Origin: an uncultured Methylopila sp.
GTDB lineage: Bacteria > Pseudomonadota > Alphaproteobacteria > Rhizobiales > Methylopilaceae
Assembly (NCBI GenBank): GCA_902168115.1
Contig: CABHPB010000030.1
Location: 1 to 64,000, forward strand
Reading direction: 5' to 3'
DNA: 64,000 nt
Position numbers and translations under genes: made by a program. Of this stretch, positions 27,721 through 35,600 are shown piece after piece. The notes beneath the pieces were generated by a model. That model saw only the letters and a list, made by a program, of their open reading frames with translations, did not search any database and was not told the DNA's origin. The stretch's first letter is position 1. The number at the start of each line of letters is the position of its first letter.

Positions 27721-28647
27721 ATGATATCGCGTCCTCGCGACCTCTTCCGACGCATCCTGCCGATCACCTGGGACGTCTTGCGCCGCTTCGAAGCGCATTA
27801 CGGCTGGGCCATCGCGGCGCATGTCGCCATGTCCGCGCTGCTCGCGATCTTTCCGTTCCTGATCTTCGTGACGGCGCTCGCGGCGTTTCTCGGCGCCGGA
27901 GAGGCGTCCGCCTCGATCGTCCACCTGATCTTCGACACCTGGCCGCCGGGCGTCGCCGGCCCGCTCGCAGGCGAGGTCGACAAGGTGCTGACGACGCCGC
28001 GCGGCGGCGTGCTGACGATCGGCGTGCTGCTGACGCTCTGGGTCACGTCTTCGGCGGTGGAGTCGCTCCGGATCGCGCTCGGGCGCGCCTACGATTCGCC
28101 GACGTCCAAGCCGGTGTGGCTGTCGCGGCTGCAGAGCATGTGGTTCGTGGTGCTCGGCGCCTTCGGGCTCGTGGCCGTGGCTGTTTTAATCGTGCTGTGG
28201 CCGGTGATGTGGAAGCTTGCGCTGTCGATCGTGCCGGCGCAGGTCGCCGGCCAGCTGTCCGCATTCGAGCTGGTCAGCGACCTGCTGCGCTACGCCCTGA
28301 CGGTGGTGGTGCTCGGCCTCGCGCTCACCGCCGCGCATCTGTGGCTGCCGGGCGGGCGGCGCTCGATCCGCTCGGTGCTGCCGGGCGTCGCCTTCACCAT
28401 CGTCGTCTGGCTGCTCGGGGCGACGCTGTTCTCGGTCTACCTCTCGCATTTCGCGAACTACGCCTCGACCTATGCGGGCCTTGCCGGCGTCATGACCGCG
28501 ATCGTGTTCCTGAACGCGAGCGCCGCCCTGTTCATTCTCGGCGGCGAGGTCAACGCGGCGCTCGCCGCGCGCAAGCTCGCCAAGGCCAAGGCGCTCGCCG
28601 AGGACTCGCTCGCCCACCTGAACGCCGCCTCGCCGCGCCCGGCCTGA
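27721..28647 (+). CDS. YihY/virulence factor BrkB family membrane protein
   Basis: YihY proteins are six-helix inner-membrane proteins once annotated as ribonuclease BN; the biological role remains uncertain. The 308-residue protein shows the family segment AAHVAMSALLAIFPFLIFVTALAAFLG, WVTSSAVESLRIALGRAYD and LPGVAFTIVVWLLGATLFSVYLSHFANYASTYAGLAGV. The C-terminus is a short basic tail. The ATG at 27721 (MISRPRDLFRRIL) starts the conserved part. It is divergent from the DMT transporter gene, with about 180 bp between. Confidence 0.88.
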   Translation: MISRPRDLFRRILPITWDVLRRFEAHYGWAIAAHVAMSALLAIFPFLIFVTALAAFLGAGEASASIVHLIFDTWPPGVAGPLAGEVDKVLTTPRGGVLTIGVLLTLWVTSSAVESLRIALGRAYDSPTSKPVWLSRLQSMWFVVLGAFGLVAVAVLIVLWPVMWKLALSIVPAQVAGQLSAFELVSDLLRYALTVVVLGLALTAAHLWLPGGRRSIRSVLPGVAFTIVVWLLGATLFSVYLSHFANYASTYAGLAGVMTAIVFLNASAALFILGGEVNAALAARKLAKAKALAEDSLAHLNAASPRPA

Positions 28648-28780
28648 GCGCATCGCATCGCGGACAATGCTTTTTCGGCGCGGCGCCTGACGCGCGCCAC
28701 GCTCGCCCTATGTCGCGCCGAGACGCGGACGCGCCGAGATCGGTCGCTCCGCCCCTTCGGAACACTTGAGGAGATTCGCC

Positions 28781-29203
28781 ATGAAGCGTACCGGCAGCGC
28801 CGTCTGGAAAGGCCCCATCAAGGAAGGCGGCGGGACGGTCTCCACGGAGAGCGGCGCGCTCGACGCCCTGCCCTACTCGTTCTCCAAGCGCTTCGGCGAC
28901 GAGAAGGGCACCAATCCGGAAGAGCTCATCGGCGCCGCGCACGCCTCCTGCTTCTCCATGGCGCTGTCGCTGATGCTCGGCCAGGAAGGCTTCACCCCCG
29001 ACGAGCTCAGCGCGACCTCGGCCGTCTCGATCGAGCAGCAGGGCGGCGGCTTCACCATCACCACCATCGACCTCAAGGTCGTCGGCAAGGTGCCGGGGAT
29101 CGACGAGGCGAAGTTCACCGAGATCGCCACCAAGGCCAAGGAAGCCTGCCCGGTCTCCAAGGTGCTGAACGCAAAGATCAACTTCGAGGCCTCGCTCGGC
29201 TGA
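28781..29203 (+). CDS. osmC: OsmC family peroxiredoxin
   Basis: OsmC/Ohr proteins reduce organic hydroperoxides with a pair of redox-active cysteines. The 140-residue protein has the two expected cysteines, one in GAAHASCFSMALSLML (mid-helix) and one in KEACPVSKVLNAKI. The N-terminal TGSAVWKGPIKEGGG and the FSKRFGDEKGTNPEELIGAA motif match the OsmC subgroup. The ATG at 28781 has GAGGAG upstream at good spacing. It is followed by an intergenic palindromic element. Stress induction is expected from the family but not visible here. Confidence 0.93.
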   Translation: MKRTGSAVWKGPIKEGGGTVSTESGALDALPYSFSKRFGDEKGTNPEELIGAAHASCFSMALSLMLGQEGFTPDELSATSAVSIEQQGGGFTITTIDLKVVGKVPGIDEAKFTEIATKAKEACPVSKVLNAKINFEASLG

Positions 29204-29222
29204 GCGACGTACGCCTTCCGAG

Positions 29223-29345
29223 CTTCTCCCTCCCCTTGCAAAAGGGAGGATAAGGGTGGGGATGGTTCAGGACTAAGCGAAGTCCTCGGGCGTCGAGCTC
29301 CATGCCCGGCGCTCCCCACCCGACCCCCTCCTCGGAGAGGGGAGA
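29223..29345. repeat. imperfect long palindromic element after osmC
   Basis: Arms around a GGGTGGGGA / TCCCCACCC pair (29254-29262, 29313-29321) continue outward as CCCTCCCC and GGAGAGGG blocks. Elements of this CCCTCCCC...GGGTGGGG design recur as intergenic palindromes in Hyphomicrobiales. It fills the space between osmC and the convergent transglycosylase gene. Confidence 0.6.
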
Positions 29346-29399
29346 GATCCGGAAAGGGCTGAGCCCAAGCCTGCCTGACCGCCTTTCAGCCCCCCGGCG

Positions 29400-30131
29400 T
29401 CATCTGCGTCGCGCCAGCCGCACCTTCATGCGGCGCTTGATGCCAGCCTCGATCGCGCGGATGCGCGCCTCGTGGCGCGTCCAGAAGCGGGCGTTGTCGG
29501 CGGCCGTATGCTTGCCCGGCCGCCAGCCCAGATAGGGCCCGGCATATTTGACCCGTTCGGCGGCGGACGAGAGTGGCTTCTCGCCCGGAAGATCGTGGAT
29601 CGCGACGACCGCCGGCGCGACGCCGTCCGCGAGCGGCGAGCCGAGCCGCGCGAGGTAGCCCTTGGCCCGCAGGCAGTATTGCGCGGACAGCGGCGACATG
29701 ACCTCCGCGCCGTGGCCGGCGCGATACTTCATCAGCGCGCGGCAAAGATCGCCGTTCGCGAGCTTCCAGGCGCCGGCGAGATAGCGCACGGCGTAGCGCG
29801 CGTTGGTCTCCGGATCGAACAGGTCGAGCGCTCCGCCGCGATGGCCGAGCATCTCGGCGGTCGCGGGCCGGATCTGCATCAGGCCGATCTCCCCGACGCC
29901 GCCGACGGCGGAGGGGTCGAACCCTGTCTCGACGAAGGCGACGGCCTCTGCGACCTCCGGCGGCAGGCCGCGCGCCTCGGCGGCGCGGCGCACGATCGCG
30001 ATGGTGAGGGCGCGCGCGGCCGCCGGATCAGGCGAGACGACGGGCGCGGCGGTCGCAGACGTCTCCGCCCGGCACGCGCCATGCGCCGACAGCGTCAGCG
30101 CGGCGAGGATCGCCAGATGTTTGAGCGCCAC
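29400..30131 (-). CDS. lytic transglycosylase, SLT-like
   Basis: The enzyme cleaves the beta-1,4 bond between MurNAc and GlcNAc to form 1,6-anhydro ends. The 243-residue precursor has a signal peptide (VALKHLAILAALTLSAHGA) and an SLT fold with the catalytic Glu in AVAFVETGFDPSAVGGVGEIGLMQIRPATAEML and the later YAVRYLAGAW and ALMKYRAGHG motifs. The C-terminus is basic (KRRMKVRLARRR). The GTG at 30131 begins a proper signal peptide; an upstream ATG (30164) would add an unlikely head. It is monocistronic. Periplasmic or outer-membrane association is not resolved. Confidence 0.88.
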   Translation of the reverse strand: MALKHLAILAALTLSAHGACRAETSATAAPVVSPDPAAARALTIAIVRRAAEARGLPPEVAEAVAFVETGFDPSAVGGVGEIGLMQIRPATAEMLGHRGGALDLFDPETNARYAVRYLAGAWKLANGDLCRALMKYRAGHGAEVMSPLSAQYCLRAKGYLARLGSPLADGVAPAVVAIHDLPGEKPLSSAAERVKYAGPYLGWRPGKHTAADNARFWTRHEARIRAIEAGIKRRMKVRLARRR

Positions 30132-30220
30132 GCCCCGATCTCCACAGGTGCCCGGGCTGAGCATAGCCCGGCAATCCTGAACGGAGACTCACGAAAGAGC
30201 GCGAGAGCCTCGCGCGCCGC

Positions 30221-30835
30221 TCAGAACGTCACCTTCGGCGGCGCCTGGTTCTCCTGCGCGGTCTCGAAGGTCGCCATCGGCTTGGCTTCCGGATAGAGCC
30301 ACGAGGCGATCCAGCGGCCGGGGAAGGTGCGCAGCTCGGTGTTGTAGGCCTGGACGGCAGCGATGTAGTCGCGGCGGGCCACGGCGATGCGGTTCTCGGT
30401 GCCTTCGAGCTGCGACTGCAGCGCGAGGAAGTTCTGGTTGGACTTCAGGTCCGGATAGTTCTCCGACACCGCGAGCAGGCGGCCGAGCGCGCCCGAAAGC
30501 TGCTGCTGGGCCTCCTGGAACTTCTTCACCGCCTCGGGGTCGGTGAGCTTGGAGGCGTCGATCGTCACCTTGGTCGCGTTGGCGCGCGCCTCGACCACCT
30601 CGGTCAGCACCTTCTCCTCCTGCCGCGCAAAACCCTTCACGGTCTCGACGAGGTTCGGGATGAGGTCGGCGCGGCGCTGATACTGGTTCTGCACCTCGGA
30701 CCAGCGGGCCTTGGCGCTTTCCTCGAGCGTCGGCACGCGGTTGATCGCGCCGCACCCGGCGAGCGAGAGCGTCGCTGCGACGAGAGCCGCGAGCGCGAGC
30801 AGCCGGCGAAACGGCGCGGTGAGAGCCAAGGTCAT
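30221..30835 (-). CDS. LemA family lipoprotein
   Basis: LemA proteins are periplasmic four-helix proteins of unknown function. The precursor has a hydrophobic leader and lipobox LSLAGCG (about residue 27 for the Cys), then RVPTLEESAKARWSEVQNQYQRRADLIPNLVETVKGFA, ANATKVTID and NFLALQSQLEGTENRIAVARRDYI. The start at 30835 has GGGG 9 bases upstream; an ATG three codons earlier (30844) has its GGGG directly abutting. The gene is divergent from the first RNA element. A partner TPM-domain protein is often next to LemA and is absent here. Confidence 0.9.
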   Translation of the reverse strand: MTLALTAPFRRLLALAALVAATLSLAGCGAINRVPTLEESAKARWSEVQNQYQRRADLIPNLVETVKGFARQEEKVLTEVVEARANATKVTIDASKLTDPEAVKKFQEAQQQLSGALGRLLAVSENYPDLKSNQNFLALQSQLEGTENRIAVARRDYIAAVQAYNTELRTFPGRWIASWLYPEAKPMATFETAQENQAPPKVTF

Positions 30836-30989
30836 GAAACGCATCCCCGTTACGGGCGCAAAGCGCAGCGCCTGTCGCGCCCAAGGTCGAACCTGCGGGC
30901 CGATTGTCAAGCGCAGGGCCGCGCCGGCCCGGTGAACCGCGAATGAACGCGCCGGCCATGATGCGTTCAGCGACGGGCCACTAGCTTCG

Positions 30990-31110
30990 ACATCGTTCGA
31001 GGCTGAAGTCCCCGCCCGAAAGGCGCCGGATCGGATTCCCGCCCCTCTCCGCTCCGGATCCTCGAACACCGCCCGGTCGTTGGGAAACGGCCGGGCGTTT
31101 TCTTTTTTTC
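30990..31110 (+). ncRNA. structured small RNA candidate, copy 1
   Basis: No open frame is convincing. The element has an outer stem GTTCGAGG (30995-31002) with CCTCGAAC (31060-31067), a small CGCC/GGCG hairpin (31013-31016, 31022-31025), a hairpin with CCGG/CCGG and CGG/CCG arms closing a 14-base C-rich loop at 31035-31048, and a 12-bp terminator hairpin (31070-31081, 31086-31097) with a U-tract to 31109. Copy 2 has the same parts. The C-rich loop resembles anti-Shine-Dalgarno loops of alphaproteobacterial regulatory RNAs; the actual family is not identified. The 5' end is estimated. Confidence 0.75.
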
Positions 31111-31166
31111 AAGGCGCGAACGGTAGTCTTCCGTCGGGTCGCCAGACCCGGCCGGGGCGATGCGCC

Positions 31167-31430
31167 ATGCATGATCCGTCAGCGCTGCTCTACGCCGCCT
31201 GCCTCTACTTCGTCGCGCCCGTCGCGCTGGCGAGGGTGCTGCTGAGGGCGAGTTGGCGCTCGGTCCTGATCGCCTATGCGATCTGGTACGGCGCGCTGTT
31301 CCTGTTCGGGCTGTCCGCCGCGCCGCGCGTCGCCGAGGCGCTCGGCTGGATGATGATCCTCGCCATGTTCCTCACGATCCCGGCCGTGCCGGTCATCGTC
31401 CTGCTGCTGCGGCTCGCGCGCGTTCGCTGA
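31167..31430 (+). CDS. small membrane protein between the two RNA elements
   Basis: The 87-residue protein MHDPSALLYAACLYFVAPV to the basic end RLARVR has three hydrophobic helices (about 6-24, 30-50 and 57-80). The codon use and GC content match the chromosome. It lies after the terminator of RNA copy 1 and before copy 2. I do not recognise a family. The start at 31167 begins at the first helix; an open frame from 31080 crosses the terminator and is not credible. Confidence 0.6.
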   Translation: MHDPSALLYAACLYFVAPVALARVLLRASWRSVLIAYAIWYGALFLFGLSAAPRVAEALGWMMILAMFLTIPAVPVIVLLLRLARVR

Positions 31431-31519
31431 ACGCGCCCTCCCGCCGCGGCGGCCTTGTCAAATGAACGATCGATGAACCGCGCAGCCATGAGGCGTTCAG
31501 GCCGGGCTCTCTAATGTCG

Positions 31520-31634
31520 TGATGCTTCGAGGTTGATCCCTCGCCCGAAAGGCGCCGGCGCGGATTCCCGCCCCTCTCCGCTTCCGGATCCTCGAAGACC
31601 GCCCGGCCGCTGGGGATGCGGCCGGGCGTTTTCG
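31520..31634 (+). ncRNA. structured small RNA candidate, copy 2
   Basis: It parallels copy 1: outer stem CTTCGAGG (31525-31532) with CCTCGAAG (31590-31597), CGCC/GGCG hairpin, the CCGG..CGG loop hairpin with the same ATTCCCGCCCCTCT loop, and a terminator hairpin (31600-31610, 31618-31628) with TTTT. Against copy 1 the outer stem's first pair changes from G-C to C-G on both sides, a compensatory change. Upstream sequence from about 31475 (CATGAGGCGTTCAG) also matches copy 1 and probably holds the promoter. The DUF429 cassette begins at its terminator. Confidence 0.75.
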
Positions 31635-32437
31635 TGTGATACGCCTAAATCCCAGCAATCTCGGACGCACGTCGGATGCGGACAATCGGCGTAGATCTCG
31701 CAGCTCAGCCTAAGAAGACTTGGACAGCGTCAATCATTTGGACCGGGAATTCGGCTCAGGTTGTGAGCGTGAACGGCGAATGCAGCAATGATGAAATCAT
31801 CGATGCATCTCGATCGGCAGACAAAGTTGGCATCGATTGCCCGCTGGGATGGCCAGATCCATTTGTTAATTTTGTAGTCGATCATCGGAAACTTGAGTTT
31901 AGGATCGACCAGAAAATCGACGGCTGGAGATCGGATTTACTTTATCGTCGAACAGACACCGCCGTGCGGCGAGCTACTGGTCTTATTCCGCTCAGTGTGT
32001 CCGCCGACAAGATTGCCCACCTTGCTATTCGGTGCGCCGGTTTACTCTCGCAAATGACGGAATCTGGCTTAGCCGTCGACCGCAGCGGATTAACAGGCTT
32101 GATAGCGGAAGTTTATCCCGCGGCGTCGCTTAAGCGATGGGCTTTCAAGTACAAGAGTTACAAGAACGAAAAGAAACTCGGTGCTCTAAGCACCATGTTT
32201 GACCGGCTGAAGGATGCTGCGCCCTGGCTTGCATTTGGTACATTCGATGAGATTTGCCGAAGCAACGATGATGCTTTCGACGCTGTTATCGCGGCAATGA
32301 CCGCGCGTGCTGTCGCGATTGGCCTGACGACGCCTCCCGATGAAGAATCCATAGCGCTTGCAAGGCTGGAAGGTTGGATATGTCTTCCGGCTCAGGATTC
32401 ATTTCAGAGGCTGGTCGGATAACAGCCGGGCGTTTTC
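31621..32437. mobile_element. AT-rich DUF429 cassette bounded by 13-bp direct repeats
   Basis: GCCGGGCGTTTTC occurs at 31621-31633, as the end of the second RNA's terminator, and again at 32425-32437. Between lies an AT-rich stretch (three sample lines count 35-52% G+C) holding one gene whose stop is 2 bases before the right repeat. This looks like an integrated single-gene cassette with the terminator half as attachment core, but no integrase or transposase is present in it. Confidence 0.6.
31676..32422 (+). CDS. DUF429 family protein, predicted RNase H-fold nuclease
   Basis: The 248-residue protein begins MRTIGVDLAAQPKKTW and has the DUF429 pattern: IGVDLA near the start with an Asp, GIDCPLGWP near residue 55, YRRTDTAVRR, AEVYPAASLKRW and the acidic SNDDAFDAVIAAMTARAV motif near residue 205. 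Conserved Asp/Glu residues of an RNase H-like active site (D of GVDLA, D of GIDCPLG, D of DDAFDA) are in place. The family is annotated as a predicted nuclease with unknown substrate. It fills the AT-rich cassette and differs in base use from leuC, so it was probably acquired by transfer. A defence role is possible but not shown. Confidence 0.78.
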   Translation: MRTIGVDLAAQPKKTWTASIIWTGNSAQVVSVNGECSNDEIIDASRSADKVGIDCPLGWPDPFVNFVVDHRKLEFRIDQKIDGWRSDLLYRRTDTAVRRATGLIPLSVSADKIAHLAIRCAGLLSQMTESGLAVDRSGLTGLIAEVYPAASLKRWAFKYKSYKNEKKLGALSTMFDRLKDAAPWLAFGTFDEICRSNDDAFDAVIAAMTARAVAIGLTTPPDEESIALARLEGWICLPAQDSFQRLVG

Positions 32438-32702
32438 ACGTCCGCGTTCCCGGCAGGCCGGACCAGCGGCGCGAGCGATTGCAACTCGTTCCAGACTGGA
32501 CCTATATGACGCCCATGATCGGGCGCAGGATCAGGACGGCGACGTTGACGTCGGAGGCCTTTGCGGGCCTCAGCGACCACGCGCGCCTGCCGTCGCGGTT
32601 CCATGCGCGGCTGTCGGCGACCGCGAGCCGACTTCGGGACTAGCGCGGCCGCTGCCGGCCGACCGGACCCCGAACAATGATCGCTAGATTTCGAGGCGAA
32701 TG
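32438..32702 (+). other. intergenic stretch between DUF429 cassette and leuC
   Basis: GC-rich again. A short frame 32506-32643 (45 codons, MTPMIGRRIRTATL and on) is open but has no recognisable features, no strong ribosome binding site and no Leu run that would suggest a leucine leader peptide. I see no secure gene here; it probably contains the leuC promoter and perhaps a degraded fragment. Confidence 0.4.
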
Positions 32703-34127
32703 ATGAGCGCCGCTCCCAATTCTTCCGCTCCCAAGACCCTGTACGACAAGATCTTCGACGACCACGTCGTCGACCGCCAGCCGGACGGCTCCGTGCTGCT
32801 CTACATCGACCGCCACCTCATCCATGAGGTGACGAGCCCGCAGGCCTTCGAGGGGCTGCGCACCTCCGGCCGAAAGGTCCGCGCGCCGCACAAGACGCTG
32901 GCGGTCGTCGACCACAACGTGCCGACCTCCGACCGGTCGCTGCCGAATCCCGACCCGGAAAGCGCCGCGCAGATCGCGGCTCTCGCCGAGAACACGAAGG
33001 AGTTCGGCGTCCAGTACTATGACGAGTTCGACCGCCGGCAGGGCATCGTCCACGTCGTCGGCCCCGAGCAGGGCTTCACCCTGCCCGGCACGACCATCGT
33101 CTGCGGCGACAGCCACACCTCGACGCATGGCGCGTTCGGGGCGCTGGCGCACGGCATCGGCACGTCCGAGGTCGAGCACGTGCTCGCGACCCAGACGCTG
33201 ATCCAGACCAAAGCCAAGAACATGCAGATCGTCGTCGACGGTCAGCTGCCCGAGGGCGTCGGCGCCAAGGACGTCATCCTCGCCATCATCGGCGAGATCG
33301 GCACCGCGGGCGGCACCGGCTACGTCATGGAATACGCCGGCGAGGCGATCCGCTCGCTGTCGATGGAAGGCCGCATGACGGTCTGCAACATGTCGATCGA
33401 GGGCGGCGCCCGCGCCGGCATGATCGCGCCTGATGAAAAGGCCTACGACTTTCTCGAGGGCCGCCCGATGGCCCCGACGGGCGAGGCCTGGGACGCCGCG
33501 CGCCGCTACTGGGACACGCTGCACACCGACGAGGGCGCGCATTTCGACCGGATCGTCCGTCTCGACGGCGCCAACCTGCCGCCCATCGTCTCCTGGGGCA
33601 CGAGCCCGCAAGACGTCGTCTCGGTGACGGGGCTGGTGCCCGATCCCGAGGCCGCGAGCGACGAGGGCAAGAAGGCCGCGATCAGGCGCGCGCTGCAGTA
33701 TATGGGTCTGACCGCCGGCACGAAGATCACCGACATCGCGCTCGACCGCGTCTTCATCGGCTCCTGCACCAACGGCCGCATCGAGGATCTTCGCGCCGCC
33801 GCCAAGGTGGTCGAGGGCAAGACCGTCAACGGAAACGTCAACGCCATGGTTGTTCCGGGCTCGGGCCTCGTGAAGGAGCAGGCAGAGGCGGAAGGCCTCG
33901 ACAAGATCTTCCGCGCCGCCGGCTTCGACTGGCGCGAGCCGGGCTGCTCGATGTGCCTCGCCATGAACCCGGACAAGCTGGCCCCCGAGGAGCGCTGCGC
34001 CTCGACCTCGAACCGCAACTTCGAGGGCCGTCAGGGCTTCCGCGGACGCACGCACCTCGTCTCGCCCGCCATGGCGGCGGCCGCGGCGATCGCCGGAAAG
34101 TTCGTCGACATCCGCGAGTGGCGGTGA
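32703..34127 (+). CDS. leuC: 3-isopropylmalate dehydratase large subunit
   Basis: LeuC, with LeuD, isomerises 2- to 3-isopropylmalate in leucine synthesis and uses a [4Fe-4S] cluster. The 474-residue protein has the aconitase-type signatures [40 protein letters not shown] (first cluster Cys) and the paired Cys in [12 protein letters not shown]. Family landmarks [16 protein letters not shown] and [18 protein letters not shown] are present. The ATG at 32703 was preferred to one at 32700. leuD does not follow; a GNAT gene does, so the small subunit must be elsewhere. Confidence 0.96.
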   Translation: MSAAPNSSAPKTLYDKIFDDHVVDRQPDGSVLLYIDRHLIHEVTSPQAFEGLRTSGRKVRAPHKTLAVVDHNVPTSDRSLPNPDPESAAQIAALAENTKEFGVQYYDEFDRRQGIVHVVGPEQGFTLPGTTIVCGDSHTSTHGAFGALAHGIGTSEVEHVLATQTLIQTKAKNMQIVVDGQLPEGVGAKDVILAIIGEIGTAGGTGYVMEYAGEAIRSLSMEGRMTVCNMSIEGGARAGMIAPDEKAYDFLEGRPMAPTGEAWDAARRYWDTLHTDEGAHFDRIVRLDGANLPPIVSWGTSPQDVVSVTGLVPDPEAASDEGKKAAIRRALQYMGLTAGTKITDIALDRVFIGSCTNGRIEDLRAAAKVVEGKTVNGNVNAMVVPGSGLVKEQAEAEGLDKIFRAAGFDWREPGCSMCLAMNPDKLAPEERCASTSNRNFEGRQGFRGRTHLVSPAMAAAAAIAGKFVDIREWR

Positions 34128-34129
34128 CG

Positions 34130-34594
34130 ATGGCCGGCGGAGACCTCGTTCTCCGCCGTCTCGGCCAGGCCGACGTCGAGCGGCTCGCGCCGCTCGTCGC
34201 CCTTTATGCGGGCGCGCTGCTCGGGCGAGAGCCCGACGCGCCGGACGAGCCTTACGTCTCCAGACTGATGGCCGAGCCGGTCGTCGAAATCGCCGGGGCC
34301 GAGCGCGCCGGCGAGCTGGTCGGCTTCGCGCTCTACTACGATCTGCCGGAAGCGATCTCGGGCCGCCGCGCGGGCCAGCTCGACGACCTGTTCGTCCGGC
34401 CCGAGGCCCGCGGCGGCGGAATCGCGCAGGCGCTCATCGACCATGTGGTCGCGCAGGGCGAGGCGCGCGGCTGGATCCATCTGCGCTGGATGGTCCCCAA
34501 TGACAGCCCGGCCGGCGCGCTCTACGACCGGATCGCCGAGCGCGCGCCCTGGCGGAACTACGTCATCCGCATCGATCCGGCCATGAAGTGGTGA
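34130..34594 (+). CDS. GNAT family N-acetyltransferase
   Basis: The 154-residue protein shows the GNAT fold: RRLGQADVERLAPLVALY at the start, LDDLFVRPEARGGGIAQALIDHVV with the acetyl-CoA loop (R-x2-G-x-G/A type, RGGGIA), and the C-terminal WMVPNDSPAGALYDRI. No substrate can be assigned. The start at ATG 34130 lies just after leuC; a GTG at 34124 overlaps the leuC stop (GTGA) and would add two residues. It is probably co-transcribed with leuC, and its product may be unrelated to leucine synthesis. Confidence 0.88.
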   Translation: MAGGDLVLRRLGQADVERLAPLVALYAGALLGREPDAPDEPYVSRLMAEPVVEIAGAERAGELVGFALYYDLPEAISGRRAGQLDDLFVRPEARGGGIAQALIDHVVAQGEARGWIHLRWMVPNDSPAGALYDRIAERAPWRNYVIRIDPAMKW

Positions 34595-34600
34595 CGTCAA

Positions 34601-34628
34601 AGCGCCCGGGCCTTTTGACCCGGGCGCT
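34601..34628. terminator. terminator hairpin between the GNAT gene and a small secreted protein gene
   Basis: A perfect 10-bp stem (34601-34610 with 34619-34628) closes an 8-base loop, nested within further GACGTC/GACGTT complementarity. It is placed to end both the leuC-GNAT transcript and the convergent gene at 34660. Confidence 0.75.
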
Positions 34629-34659
34629 CGACGTTCAAGCGTAATAAGCTCGGTCCGTG

Positions 34660-34917
34660 TTAGCGGCCGATATACACGCCCGGACCGTTGTCACGGCGCT
34701 CGACATAACGATCACGCCCGTCGCGATAGACGCGGCGATCGTCGTCGCACACGCGCTCCTTGGTGATGACGGTCTTGTTGTTCTTGATGACGCGCTTCTC
34801 GACCATGCGGCAGTCGCGGTCGGGGCCAGCGCCGATCACGACGGACTGGGCGCCCGCGGGCGCAACGGCGGCGCCGAGGCTCAGGGCGACAGCGGTCGAC
34901 AGGATCAGGGTCTTCAT
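34660..34917 (-). CDS. small secreted basic protein, paired cysteines (1 of 3)
   Basis: The 85-residue precursor has a signal peptide (MKTLILSTAVALSLGAAVAP, cleavage near GAQS) and a mature part with two cysteines, CRMVEKRVIKNNK and KERVCDDDRRVYRD, then an Arg/Asp-rich end with GPGVYIGR. The pattern CRxVxKxVxKN...C...VYR is shared with the protein at 35601-35879, so the two are likely paralogues. They would be periplasmic. The paired cysteines could form one disulfide. No function is known to me. The start is the ATG at 34917; an upstream ATG gives an unlikely N-terminal head. Confidence 0.75.
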   Translation of the reverse strand: MKTLILSTAVALSLGAAVAPAGAQSVVIGAGPDRDCRMVEKRVIKNNKTVITKERVCDDDRRVYRDGRDRYVERRDNGPGVYIGR

Positions 34918-35175
34918 GGGACTCTCCTGTGCTTTCGTCACGCTCTCTCGACGACCACTTGGGTCGCGACGCTGAAAAAGCGTGGAGTTCGAGCGAACTT
35001 CGGATCACGCGCAGCAGTGCGCGCAAGAGCGGTTCGCATTCGGTTCGCGGCCCTGCAGGCCCCCTACTGACGGGGTCGCGACGCGCAAAAATGCGCTGCC
35101 GGCGACGCGGCTACTGCAGAATCAACGACGCGCGCGCGCCGTCGTTCCATCTTTTTCGAGATTCGTCCGGCGAAC

Positions 35176-35415
35176 TCAGTCGAAGCGCGTGCAGCGCGCG
35201 ACGCGGTTCTGCTCCTTCGGCCAGCCGCGCGCATCCTGCGCGAAGGCGACACGGCAGACCGCGGTTGGCCGGACCGGCTGGTAATAGACGCGCGGAACCG
35301 GGCGCTCGTAGACGCGCTCGCGCGTGCGATACGGAGCGTCGGCGGCCTCGGCCGGGGACGCGCAGATCGCGAAAGCCGCAGCCGTCGCCGCCAGAACGAT
35401 GCCGGTACGGATCAT
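35176..35415 (-). CDS. small secreted protein with paired cysteines (2 of 3)
   Basis: The 79-residue precursor starts MIRTGIVLAATAAAFAICAS (signal peptide, cleavage near AEA). The mature protein has an Arg/Tyr/Pro-rich middle (TRERVYERPVPRVYYQPVRP) and two cysteines, VCRVAFAQD and ARCTRF, near the C-terminus. It resembles its two neighbours in size, export and paired cysteines but is too diverged for me to call a direct paralogue. It is transcribed in the same direction as its neighbours, with separate spacing of about 190-260 bp each side. Confidence 0.65.
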   Translation of the reverse strand: MIRTGIVLAATAAAFAICASPAEAADAPYRTRERVYERPVPRVYYQPVRPTAVCRVAFAQDARGWPKEQNRVARCTRFD

Positions 35416-35548
35416 CGTCGTCACCTCACTCAAGCGCAGGCTCACGCCCGCCGTCATGGCGCAAGTCTAGCAAACGCGGCCGCGTCTTGCTGCCGCCTTG
35501 TCGCGGCCTCGCCATTTCACGGACCGATATGGCGCCGCGGACACGAAA

Positions 35549-35578
35549 AAACGCCCGGCTCGCTGGAGCCGGGCGTTT
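35549..35578 (-). terminator. terminator of the small secreted protein gene at 35601
   Basis: A 13-bp perfect stem (35549-35561 with 35566-35578) with a 4-base loop is followed on the minus strand by a T-run. On the plus strand it reads AAAAAACGCCCGG...CCGGGCGTTT. It lies 23 bases past the stop codon. Confidence 0.85.
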
Positions 35579-35600
35579 CATCACTGCAATGTCGGACCGA

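Noticed and set aside
32506-32643. Possible 45-codon peptide ahead of leuC, considered as a leucine leader
   Set aside because: It has no run of leucines, no attenuator hairpins and no good ribosome binding site.
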